A stretch of DNA of 5,217 bases from Muribaculaceae bacterium (lineage in GTDB: Bacteria > Bacteroidota > Bacteroidia > Bacteroidales > Muribaculaceae), in NCBI GenBank assembly GCA_029059965.1, contig JAIDUY010000507.1, positions 1-5,217 on the forward strand. The letters are read 5' to 3'. Positions 1-5,217 of this stretch are shown one piece after another. Position numbers and translations under genes: made by a program. Each line of letters begins with the position of its first letter. Positions within the stretch are counted from its first letter, which is position 1. Below the pieces are notes generated by a model. That model ran no database searches. It saw nothing but the letters and a program-made list of their open reading frames with translations, and was not told the DNA's origin.

Positions 1-407
1 TCGCTCTTGCCGCGGGGCGAGAAGTCGGAGCCGCCCTTGGCACCGCCCATGGGCAGTGTGGTGAGGGCGTTTTTAAATGTCTGTTCGAAGCCCAGGAACT
101 TGAGGATGGACAGATTGACGGATGCGTGGAAGCGGATACCGCCCTTGTACGGACCGATGGCGTTGTTGAACTGAACGCGGTAGCCCAGGTTGTTCTGTAC
201 TTCGCCCTTGTCGTCAATCCAGGTGACGCGGAAGGTCACGATGCGGTCGGGTTCCACCATGCGTTCGATGATTTTGTTGCGCTCGAACTCAGGGTGCTGG
301 TTGTAGATGTCCTGTACGCAGAGCAGAACTTCCTTGACTGCCTGGAGGTATTCTTTCTCGCCCGGATGTTTGGCTTCGAGGGAAGCCATAATGTTGTTGA
401 TATCCAT
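1..407 (-). CDS. gdhA: Glutamate dehydrogenase, N-terminal part (gene continues beyond left edge)
   Basis: Cytoplasmic glutamate dehydrogenase, which interconverts 2-oxoglutarate plus ammonia and glutamate using NAD(P)H. Only the first 135 codons, about 30% of a family member of about 445 residues, are present. The translation begins MDINNIMASLEAKHPGEKEY and closely resembles E. coli GdhA and the Clostridium symbiosum enzyme. The substrate-domain motif GPYKGGIRFH (K88) and a second glutamate-binding lysine in QTFKNAL (K112) are present. The Glu/Leu/Phe/Val dehydrogenase active-site signature LPMGGAKGGSDFSP carries the catalytic lysine K124. The Rossmann domain lies outside the window, so cofactor preference (NADP or NAD) cannot be read here. 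The ATG at 405-407 is chosen because homologous sequence begins there; no Shine-Dalgarno precedes it, only an A-rich stretch, as is usual in Bacteroidetes. It is transcribed divergently from the barrel operon. Family assignment is very secure. Confidence 0.96.
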   Translation of the reverse strand, partial: MDINNIMASLEAKHPGEKEYLQAVKEVLLCVQDIYNQHPEFERNKIIERMVEPDRIVTFRVTWIDDKGEVQNNLGYRVQFNNAIGPYKGGIRFHASVNLSILKFLGFEQTFKNALTTLPMGGAKGGSDFSPRGKS

Positions 408-426
408 AACGATTGTTGTGTTGACT

Positions 427-442
427 GGTGCGCTGCCGCACC
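427..442 (-). promoter_or_regulatory. Small perfect hairpin 20 nt upstream of the gdhA start
   Basis: Perfect 6-bp inverted repeat GGTGCG/CGCACC with a 4-nt loop, ending 19 nt before the gdhA ATG. It lies in the leader just upstream of the likely ribosome-landing region, which is A-rich (ACACAACAA) and unstructured. It could influence translation initiation, or it could be a protein-binding dyad in DNA. The repeat is seen; its function is inferred. Confidence 0.4.
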
Positions 443-484
443 GTTTATAGATGATAGGGTTAACTTTTATGTCAGTCTCTGTCG

Positions 485-511
485 GCAGACGCCGCCCGCG
501 GCGGAGTCTGC
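485..511 (-). promoter_or_regulatory. Strong hairpin at the predicted 5' end of the gdhA mRNA
   Basis: On the minus strand the arms GCAGAC/GTCTGC (6 bp) and CCGCC/GGCGG (5 bp) are separated by one T-C mismatch and closed by a GCG loop. The hairpin begins about 6 nt downstream of the -7 element, so it would sit at or within a few bases of the mRNA 5' end. No U-run follows, which argues against an intrinsic terminator. A 5'-terminal stem-loop protecting the message from decay is a plausible role but is inferred. Confidence 0.55.
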
Positions 512-516
512 AGCGG

Positions 517-547
517 CAAAGTTAGCAACAAAAATCAAAGTAGCAAT
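517..547 (-). promoter_or_regulatory. Candidate sigma-ABfr-type promoter of gdhA
   Basis: Read on the minus strand, TAACTTTG (524 to 517) is a full match to the Bacteroidetes -7 element TAnnTTTG. Exactly 19 nt upstream is ATTG (547 to 544), a 3-of-4 match to the -33 element TTTG. A run of nine A on the same strand lies directly upstream and could act as an UP-like element. The transcript would begin near 510, giving a leader of about 100 nt before the gdhA ATG. The motif match is seen directly; promoter activity and the start site are inferred. Confidence 0.7.
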
Positions 548-617
548 TTTTTTTTGAAAAATATTTCGGCTCTGAACAGCGTCCGGAGAGGGTAGCTTGC
601 TTCCCGTTGACACTGTT

Positions 618-649
618 TTTGGCTGTTTCAGAAAAAAAGTGTAATTTTA
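618..649 (+). promoter_or_regulatory. Candidate promoter of the barrel-lipoprotein operon
   Basis: TTTG at 618-621 is a full -33 match. After a 20-nt spacer, TAATTTTA at 642-649 matches 7 of 8 positions of the -7 consensus TAnnTTTG, with A in place of the final G. The start would lie near 655-660, giving a leader of about 75 nt before the ATG at 732. The region is AT-rich, so chance matches are likelier than in the flanking genes. A second, poorer candidate (TTTG at 677-680, then TTTTTTTG at 700-707 after 19 nt) lies downstream and lacks the TA. Confidence 0.4.
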
Positions 650-731
650 CGCTGTTTTTACTGCTGTTGACTCTTTTTTGGTTAATTTAGGCGGCAAATT
701 TTTTTTGAACTCTCACGGCAAATATCTGAAG

Positions 732-1475
732 ATGCATATAAAGTATTGGCTGTGCCTGATTGTCGCGCTCGCCGCACTGGCGGTTCCGGCGCCGACTTCG
801 GCTCAGGAGCCTTTCAAGCGCAAGCTCGAGCAGGTGTCTTTCGTGCCCAAGGGCGCGTGGATTGCCGGTGTCAGCGTGAGCTATTCGCAGAGCAATCAGG
901 ACAACTATCAGTTTCTGGTGTTCGAGAACCTCAACGGCGACACCTATACCTTTAAGTTGAGTCCGACGGTGTTGTTCTGCTTCAAGGACAATCTCGCCGC
1001 CGGTGGCCGATTCTCCTACAGCCGTCAGCGCACGCAGCTCAACTCGGCCGACATCATCCTCGACTCAGAGACGGGCTACAATATCGACAATCTGTACAGC
1101 ATTTCGCACAACTACCACGGCACGGCGCTCTTCCGCACCTATTTCAGCCTCGGGCGCTCCACACGCTTCGGCATGTTCAACGAGGTGCAGCTCGAGCTTG
1201 GCGGCGGCCAAAGCAAGCTCTGCAGCGGCTCGGGCGTGGATCTGACAGGTACCTACGAACGCAACTTCAACTTCAACATCGGCCTGGCGCCGGGTCTGTG
1301 CGTGTTCCTGAACAACTACTCGGCCATCGAGGTCAATGTCGGCGTGCTCGGCTTCGGCTACACCCACACGCGCTCGGTGACCGACCAAATATATGTGGCG
1401 AGCCGCAACACGCGCCACGCCAATTTCAAGGTTAACCTGTTCTCCATCACCTTCGGTATGGTGTTCTATATCTGA
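732..1475 (+). CDS. Outer-membrane beta-barrel candidate 1 (paralogue of the next gene)
   Basis: A 247-residue exported protein, probably an outer-membrane beta-barrel; I do not recognise a named family or function. Residues 1-24 form a Sec signal peptide (MHIKYW, a hydrophobic run of L, V and A, then PAPTSA) with likely cleavage before Q25. The mature chain shows short alternating hydrophobic/polar strands, many aromatics and glycines, and a C-terminal strand ending FGMVFYI, as expected of a barrel closed by a terminal beta-signal. It is clearly paralogous to the next gene: FVPKGAW (37-43), RFGMFNEVQLE (145-155), PGLCVF (187-192) and the last 18 residues all have counterparts there. The ATG at 732 is preferred over a TTG 54 nt upstream, because that start would add 18 polar residues in front of the signal peptide. 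No Shine-Dalgarno is seen. It is first in a three-gene operon, with the next start 5 nt after its stop. Three cysteines in the mature chain (83, 164, 190) are unusual for a barrel. Confidence 0.8.
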   Translation: MHIKYWLCLIVALAALAVPAPTSAQEPFKRKLEQVSFVPKGAWIAGVSVSYSQSNQDNYQFLVFENLNGDTYTFKLSPTVLFCFKDNLAAGGRFSYSRQRTQLNSADIILDSETGYNIDNLYSISHNYHGTALFRTYFSLGRSTRFGMFNEVQLELGGGQSKLCSGSGVDLTGTYERNFNFNIGLAPGLCVFLNNYSAIEVNVGVLGFGYTHTRSVTDQIYVASRNTRHANFKVNLFSITFGMVFYI

Positions 1476-1480
1476 CGGCC

Positions 1481-2314
1481 ATGAAACACAGGATTATTCT
1501 TCTTATGATTGTTGCGCTGGCCACACTTGCCGCCGGGGCGCAGACCATCGTCCGCAAGGGTGAGCGCCTCGACGCCGACAGCGTGCGCATGGTCGTCGTC
1601 GGTAACGACACTGTCAACATCATCATTCCCGAACGTAACTTCGGACGTTTCGACCGCGGTCTGTTCAACTACATCTTCATCCCGCGCAACAAATGGGGCT
1701 TCGGCATCACGGCGAGCTACGGCGAGCTCAACACCGAGGACGTCCGGATTCTGTCGCTGCTCAAGGACGTGAACTTCAAGGGCAAGCAGTACTCCATCAA
1801 GCCCTACCTGAGCTACTTCATCCGCAACAACCAGTCGGTGGGTCTGCGCTTCAACTACACCCGCGGCATCGCCGACCTCGGACGCCTGTCGCTGGACTTC
1901 GACGAGGACCTCAGCTTCAACCTGCGCGATGTCAGCTACTACCAGCAGAGTTTCGGTGTGGGCACTTTCTACCGCAACTATATCGGACTGGACAGCCAAG
2001 GGCGCTTCGGCGTCTTCAACGAGGTCGACCTCGAGTTCAGCAGCGGCTCCTCGCGTTTCCGACGCCTCTACAACGGCGAGCCGCGCGACACCCGCACTAC
2101 GGTTACTCAGGCATCGCTCAATTTCAGTCCGGGCGTGTGCGTGTTCATCCAGGAGTACGTGTCGTTCAACGTCTCGTTCGGCGTGTTCGGTCTGAAGATG
2201 CGCAACGAAAAGCAGTTGACCGACGGCGTCGACGAGGGCTCGCGATTCACCTCCGGCGCCAATTTCCGCTTCAATATCTTCAACATCAATTTCGGCCTGA
2301 TGGTGGTCATTTAG
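1481..2314 (+). CDS. Outer-membrane beta-barrel candidate 2 (conserved Bacteroidales family)
   Basis: A 277-residue exported protein, probably an outer-membrane beta-barrel of unknown function. A signal peptide occupies residues 1-20 (MKHRIILLMIVALATLAAGA), cleaved before Q21. After it comes an extra segment of about 29 residues (roughly 21-60) absent from the upstream paralogue, including DTVNIIIPERNFGRFDRG. The barrel region then begins at FIPRNKW (66-72). From R175 to the end it aligns without gaps to residues 145-247 of the upstream protein (36 of 103 identical by hand count), including RFGVFNEVDLE, SPGVCVF and the terminal strand FGLMVVI. From memory, closely similar unnamed proteins occur in many Bacteroides genomes, suggesting this is the more conserved member of the pair. 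It starts 5 nt after the previous stop without a Shine-Dalgarno, and its stop lies 1 nt before the lipoprotein start, so translation is probably coupled. Transport, structural or adhesin roles cannot be distinguished from sequence. Confidence 0.82.
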   Translation: MKHRIILLMIVALATLAAGAQTIVRKGERLDADSVRMVVVGNDTVNIIIPERNFGRFDRGLFNYIFIPRNKWGFGITASYGELNTEDVRILSLLKDVNFKGKQYSIKPYLSYFIRNNQSVGLRFNYTRGIADLGRLSLDFDEDLSFNLRDVSYYQQSFGVGTFYRNYIGLDSQGRFGVFNEVDLEFSSGSSRFRRLYNGEPRDTRTTVTQASLNFSPGVCVFIQEYVSFNVSFGVFGLKMRNEKQLTDGVDEGSRFTSGANFRFNIFNINFGLMVVI

Positions 2315-2315
2315 T

Positions 2316-3905
2316 ATGAACAGCAGCCGATTATCCACAGGCCGCCGTGCGGCCGCAATGATTGCCGCCGTGATGCTCGTTCTGGTCACGGCCTGCATCA
2401 AGAACGATATACCCTATCCGCGCATACAGGCGAACTTCCTGACTTTCAACGTCGAGGGGCAGGGCGCCGGTACCGTCGTCGACTCGCTGGCGCTGAACCT
2501 CAACGTCACCCTCGACGAAAGCGCCGACATCTATGCCGTAAACGTCGCCGACTATACCGTGACCCCGGGAGCCGAACTGCTCGAGGACATCACCTCGCAG
2601 CCTGTCGACCTCAGCTCGCCGCTGCGTCTGACGCTGCGTCTCTATCAGGACTATGTGTGGACGGTGCGCGCCACTCAGAACATCGAGCGCTACTTCGAGG
2701 TCGAGGGGCAGATAGGGCAGTCGGTCATCGACGTGCCCGGCCGCCGCATCCTGGTGCAGGTGCGCCGCGGCGCCGACCTGTCGCAGCTGCGTGTCATCCG
2801 AGCAAAGCTCGCCAACGCCGGCTCCACCATATTCCCGAATATAGCCGACGGAGGCGTCATAGACGCCCGTCGTCCGGTGGCTCTCAGCGTCGAGGCCTTC
2901 GGACGTGCAGCCGAATGGACAGTCTACGTCGAGACCGTACAGGAAACCGTGCGCACCGTCAGCGTCGACGCATGGACTTGCGTGGCATGGATTTACGGTC
3001 AGGCCGAGGCCGGTCGCGCCAACGGCGCCCAGTACCGCATCGCCGGAACCGAGGAGTGGACCGATGTTCCCGATGATGCCGTGACCCACAACGGCGGCGC
3101 CTTCACGGCCCGCGTCGACCATCTCAGCGCCTCTACCACCTACGAAGCCCGTGCCGTCTCCGGCAACGATGTCGGCGAGACCATGACCGTGACCACAGGC
3201 TCCGTGGTGCAGATGCCCAATTCCGACTTCGATAACTGGTGGCTCGACGGCAAGATATGGTGCCCATGGGCCGAGGGAGGCACACCCTACTGGGGCACAG
3301 GCAACAAGGGCGCCACTACGCTCGGCAACTCCAACACCGTCCCCACCGACGACACGCCCTCCGGCTCCGGCTGGGCGGCAATGCTCGAGACCCGCTTCAT
3401 CGGCATCGGATCCATCGGCAAGCTCGCCGCCGGCAACCTCTTCGCCGGCGACTATGTCCGCACCGACGGCACCAACGGCGTTCTCGCCTTAGGCCGCAGC
3501 TTCAGCGAGCGCCCGACACGCCTGCGCGGCATGTACAAGTACACCGGCTCGACCATCTCGCACTCCGACGCCGACCACAAGAACCTCATCGGCCGTCCCG
3601 ACACCTGCATCGTGTGGGTGGCCCTCATCGACTCCGACCAACCCTTCGAAATCAGAACCAACCCCAAGGACCGCAATCTCTTCAATCCCGACGGCCCCGA
3701 GGTCATAGCTTATGGCAAGATGGAGCAGAGCCAGACCGTCGAGGGCTACATTCCGTTCCAGTTCGACCTTGAGTACAAGTCGACATCGCGCGTCCCGAAG
3801 TACATCCTCCTCACAGCCTCGGCAAGCAAGTACGGCGACTTCTTCACCGGCGGCTCCGGCTCGGTGCTCTATATCGACGACTTCGTCCTCGAGTACGACT
3901 ACTGA
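2316..3905 (+). CDS. Multidomain lipoprotein with C-terminal PCMD-like domain
   Basis: A 529-residue lipoprotein. A twin-arginine-containing but otherwise Sec-like signal ends in the lipobox VTAC, with the lipidated cysteine at C27; CIKNDIPYPRIQ follows. The mature part appears to hold, in order: two related Ig-like beta modules (about 44-120 and 127-206, both opening F-x-VEGQ and closing WTV), a fibronectin-III-like module (about 211-295, with DHLSASTTYEARAVSG), and a C-terminal domain (about 300-529). That last domain begins PNSDFDNWWLDGKIW and contains PYWGTGNKG, GKLAAGNLFAGDY and the closing YIDDFVLEYDY. These features fit the PCMD family (putative carbohydrate metabolism domain), a jelly-roll-like domain common in Bacteroidetes lipoproteins; the name comes from structural resemblance, not shown activity. 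It probably sits on the outer membrane, perhaps at the surface, although the residues after C27 are not the strongly acidic surface-export signal. The start 1 nt after the preceding stop implies coupling to the barrel genes. Function is unknown; glycan binding is an inference. Confidence 0.85.
   Translation: MNSSRLSTGRRAAAMIAAVMLVLVTACIKNDIPYPRIQANFLTFNVEGQGAGTVVDSLALNLNVTLDESADIYAVNVADYTVTPGAELLEDITSQPVDLSSPLRLTLRLYQDYVWTVRATQNIERYFEVEGQIGQSVIDVPGRRILVQVRRGADLSQLRVIRAKLANAGSTIFPNIADGGVIDARRPVALSVEAFGRAAEWTVYVETVQETVRTVSVDAWTCVAWIYGQAEAGRANGAQYRIAGTEEWTDVPDDAVTHNGGAFTARVDHLSASTTYEARAVSGNDVGETMTVTTGSVVQMPNSDFDNWWLDGKIWCPWAEGGTPYWGTGNKGATTLGNSNTVPTDDTPSGSGWAAMLETRFIGIGSIGKLAAGNLFAGDYVRTDGTNGVLALGRSFSERPTRLRGMYKYTGSTISHSDADHKNLIGRPDTCIVWVALIDSDQPFEIRTNPKDRNLFNPDGPEVIAYGKMEQSQTVEGYIPFQFDLEYKSTSRVPKYILLTASASKYGDFFTGGSGSVLYIDDFVLEYDY
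2445..2675 (+). repeat. Ig-like module, copy 1 (protein-level repeat in the lipoprotein)
   Basis: Residues 44-120 of the lipoprotein. The module opens FNVEGQ, continues TVVDSLALNLNVTL and ends VWTVRAT. It matches copy 2 in its opening VEGQ followed by V-[VI]-D and in its closing WTV. The similarity is at protein level only; the DNA has diverged. Confidence 0.55.
2694..2933 (+). repeat. Ig-like module, copy 2 (protein-level repeat in the lipoprotein)
   Basis: Residues 127-206. The module opens FEVEGQ, continues SVIDVPGRRILVQV and ends EWTVYVE. The VEGQ motifs of the two copies are 83 residues apart and the WTV motifs 86 apart, so the modules are almost the same length and follow each other with a linker of about 6 residues. 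Confidence 0.55.
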
Positions 3906-3957
3906 GCAATGTGATTCCCATCAGTAAAAACCGTTAGAAAAAGATATATAGTAAGAT

Positions 3958-5061
3958 ATGGCTCTTCAATGTGGCATTGTCGGCCTGCCCAACGTCGGCA
4001 AATCGACACTTTTCAACTGTCTCTCCAACGCCAAGGCCCAGTCGGCCAACTTCCCCTTCTGTACCATCGAGCCCAACGTGGGCGTCATTACAGTGCCCGA
4101 CGAGCGCCTCAACAAGCTCGTCGAGATGTGCAACCCCCGTTCGGTGGTCCCCGCCACCGTCGAGATTGTCGACATCGCAGGCCTGGTCAAGGGCGCATCC
4201 AAGGGCGAAGGTCTCGGTAACAAGTTCCTTGCGAATATCCGCGAGACCGACGCCATCATCCACGTCCTCCGCTGCTTCGACGACGATAACATCACTCACG
4301 TCGACGGCTCAGTCAATCCCGTGCGCGATAAGGAAATCATCGACTACGAACTTCTGATCAAGGACCTCGAGACAGTCGAAAGCCGCATCGCCAAGACCAT
4401 AAAGCAGGCTCAGACCGGCGGCGACAAGGTGGCCAAGATGCAGTACGAGGTACTTAAGCAAATCAAGGAAGCCCTCGACAAGGGGCTGCCCGCACGTTCG
4501 GTGAGCTTCGACAGCCCCGACGAACAGAAGTTCGCCCGCGAGCTCTTCCTGCTCACCTCCAAGCCCGTGCTCTACGTCTGCAATGTCGACGATGCTTCGG
4601 CAGTCGACGGCAACGCCTATGTCGATGCCGTCCGCGAGGCCATCAGGAACGAGGGCGCCGGCCTGCTCATCGTGGCGGCCGCCACCGAGAGCGACATCGC
4701 CGAGCTCGACACCTTCGAGGAGCGTCAGGAATTCCTCGCCGAAATAGGCCTCGAGGAGAGCGGTGTGAGCCGCCTCATCCGCGCCGCCTACGCGCTGCTC
4801 GACCTCCAGACCTTCTTCACCGCCGGTTCCGACGAGGTGCGCGCATGGACCTTCCGCCGCGGCAGCAAGGCTCCCAAGTGCGCCGGCATCATACACACCG
4901 ACTTCGAGAAGGGCTTCATCCGCGCCGAAGTCATCAAGTACGACGATTTCGTGACCCTCGGAGGCGAGACCCCCGTGCGCGAGGCCGGAAAGATGGCTGT
5001 CGAAGGCAAGGAGTACGTCGTTGCCGACGGCGACATCATGCACTTCCGCTTCAACGTCTGA
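3958..5061 (+). CDS. ychF: Translation-associated ATPase YchF (Obg-family, OLA1 homologue)
   Basis: A cytoplasmic P-loop nucleotide hydrolase of the TRAFAC Obg family that binds ribosomes and prefers ATP in characterised members. It is full length at 367 residues (E. coli YchF has 363). Motifs in order: the P-loop GLPNVGKST (9-17), the switch-I region [10 protein letters not shown] (31-40) with the conserved redox-sensitive cysteine C35, the G3 motif DIAGLVKG (72-79), H114 at the position of the E. coli catalytic-loop histidine, and the G4 position NVDD (209-212), where E. coli has NVNE. A coiled-coil-like insert spans about 130-175. The C-terminal TGS domain runs from about [17 protein letters not shown] (283-299) to the end MHFRFNV. 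The ATG at 3958 is fixed by alignment at the very N-terminus; an A-rich AGAAAAAG upstream may substitute for a Shine-Dalgarno. It lies 52 nt after the lipoprotein stop with no terminator or clear promoter between them, so read-through is possible. I see no functional link to the upstream operon. Confidence 0.97.
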   Translation: MALQCGIVGLPNVGKSTLFNCLSNAKAQSANFPFCTIEPNVGVITVPDERLNKLVEMCNPRSVVPATVEIVDIAGLVKGASKGEGLGNKFLANIRETDAIIHVLRCFDDDNITHVDGSVNPVRDKEIIDYELLIKDLETVESRIAKTIKQAQTGGDKVAKMQYEVLKQIKEALDKGLPARSVSFDSPDEQKFARELFLLTSKPVLYVCNVDDASAVDGNAYVDAVREAIRNEGAGLLIVAAATESDIAELDTFEERQEFLAEIGLEESGVSRLIRAAYALLDLQTFFTAGSDEVRAWTFRRGSKAPKCAGIIHTDFEKGFIRAEVIKYDDFVTLGGETPVREAGKMAVEGKEYVVADGDIMHFRFNV

Positions 5062-5076
5062 CCTCAGGATACAATA

Positions 5077-5126
5077 CGGCGCCCCCGGCGCGACAGGCTG
5101 CACAGGCCGTCGTGCCGGGGGCGCTG
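5077..5126 (+). terminator. Large stable hairpin after ychF, probable terminator
   Basis: Begins 15 nt after the ychF stop. The outer stem GCGCCCCCGGC (5079-5089) pairs perfectly with GCCGGGGGCGC (5114-5124). It continues inward with GCGAC/GTCGT (5 bp, one G-U) and, past a bulged A, GGC/GCC around a 7-nt loop. That gives 19 near-continuous pairs, plus two flanking ones. The following plus-strand sequence, TGTATGTATCTTTAT, is T-rich but has no continuous U-run, so it is an imperfect intrinsic terminator. On the minus strand the flank is not T-rich. Confidence 0.65.
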
Positions 5127-5217
5127 CATGTATGTATCTTTATCTGACTTCGCTCTTATACAAAAATGACCCTGCCCAACAAAAAGGAAGTGTATAACTC
5201 CGTGGGGCCCGTATAAT
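5127..5217. other. Intergenic tail with no supported gene
   Basis: These 91 nt run from the hairpin to the right edge. They hold TTATAC at 5156-5161 and GTATAA at 5192-5197 and again at 5211-5216. Only very short frames occur: a 16-codon plus-strand frame starting at 5166, and a minus-strand frame open from the edge to a TAA at 5156-5158. Neither has recognisable similarity, so no gene is called. Confidence 0.6.

Larger units (their letters stand above)
408..731. other. Divergent intergenic region between gdhA and the barrel operon
   Basis: This 324-bp stretch has no supported gene. It is more AT-rich than the flanking genes, with homopolymer T runs at 547-555 and 699-706. From left to right it holds the gdhA leader with two hairpins (427-442 and 485-511), a gdhA promoter candidate (517-547, minus strand), a near-palindrome (590-605) and one or two weaker rightward promoter candidates (618-649 and 677-707). 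A reading frame open across much of 126-557 on the plus strand is a shadow of gdhA and is not counted as a gene. Confidence 0.85.

Noticed and set aside
485..511. Intrinsic terminator or attenuator in the gdhA leader
   Set aside because: No U-run follows the hairpin on either strand, and it lies at the predicted transcript start, so there is no upstream leader to attenuate.
126..557. Plus-strand open frame of 143 codons opposite the gdhA start
   Set aside because: The gdhA reading on the other strand has unmistakable homology and active-site motifs; this frame is its complement and runs into the AT-rich promoter region.
678..731. TTG start 18 codons upstream of barrel gene 1
   Set aside because: It would put a polar segment in front of an ordinary signal peptide and overlaps the candidate promoter region; the ATG at 732 gives a normal signal peptide.
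2316..2396. Tat signal (RR at residues 10-11 of the lipoprotein)
   Set aside because: The two arginines lack the S-R-R-x-F-L-K context and are followed by a normal lipobox, so Sec export and lipidation is the simpler reading.
1466..2401. Minus-strand open frame of 311 codons across barrel gene 2
   Set aside because: It is rich in Val, Glu, Ala and Asp repeats typical of the complement of GC-rich coding sequence. The plus-strand product has a signal peptide, a paralogue next door and a barrel-like C-terminus.
2331..3122. Minus-strand open frame of 263 codons inside the lipoprotein gene
   Set aside because: Low stop frequency on the complement of a high-GC gene explains it; there is no recognisable protein and the sense frame is continuous with clear domains.
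4309..5103. Minus-strand open frame of 264 codons across ychF and the terminator hairpin
   Set aside because: It is the complement of a confidently identified YchF gene, and it would read through the terminator stem.
5166..5216. Possible 16-codon gene (MTLPNKKEVYNSVGPV)
   Set aside because: It is too short, lies between a terminator and the window edge, and has no known similarity; an A-rich upstream stretch alone is not enough.

Overview
The window looks like chromosomal DNA from a fairly high-GC member of the Bacteroidales (Bacteroidota); a Muribaculaceae- or Bacteroides-like gut organism is an inference. Four things point there: the protein families (a Bacteroides-type glutamate dehydrogenase, a lipoprotein with a PCMD-type C-terminal domain, paired outer-membrane barrels), the lack of Shine-Dalgarno sequences before the genes, and a close match to the Bacteroidetes promoter consensus (TTTG, about 20 nt, TAnnTTTG) upstream of gdhA. 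I see no mobile element, phage gene, CRISPR array, tRNA or rRNA.

Layout: (1) 1-407, minus strand: the first 135 codons of glutamate dehydrogenase (gdhA), running off the left edge. (2) 408-731: a divergent intergenic region of 324 bp. It holds a strong candidate gdhA promoter, two hairpins in the gdhA leader, and a weaker candidate promoter for the rightward genes. (3) 732-3905: a tight three-gene operon, with gaps of 5 nt and 1 nt, encoding two paralogous signal-peptide-bearing outer-membrane beta-barrel candidates and a 529-residue lipoprotein. The lipoprotein has two Ig-like repeats, a fibronectin-III-like module and a C-terminal PCMD-like domain. (4) 3958-5061: the universal translation-associated ATPase YchF, 52 nt downstream on the same strand. 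(5) 5062-5217: a very stable hairpin, probably the ychF terminator, and 91 nt with no convincing gene.

How the genes work together: gdhA (ammonia assimilation) and ychF (ribosome-associated nucleotide hydrolase) are housekeeping genes with no evident link to the middle operon. The three middle genes look like one cell-envelope unit: two related barrels in the outer membrane and a lipid-anchored multidomain protein, co-transcribed and probably translationally coupled. Its function is not known to me. A role at the cell surface, such as glycan binding or an adhesin or surface complex, is inference from architecture only. This operon is the most interesting part of the window.
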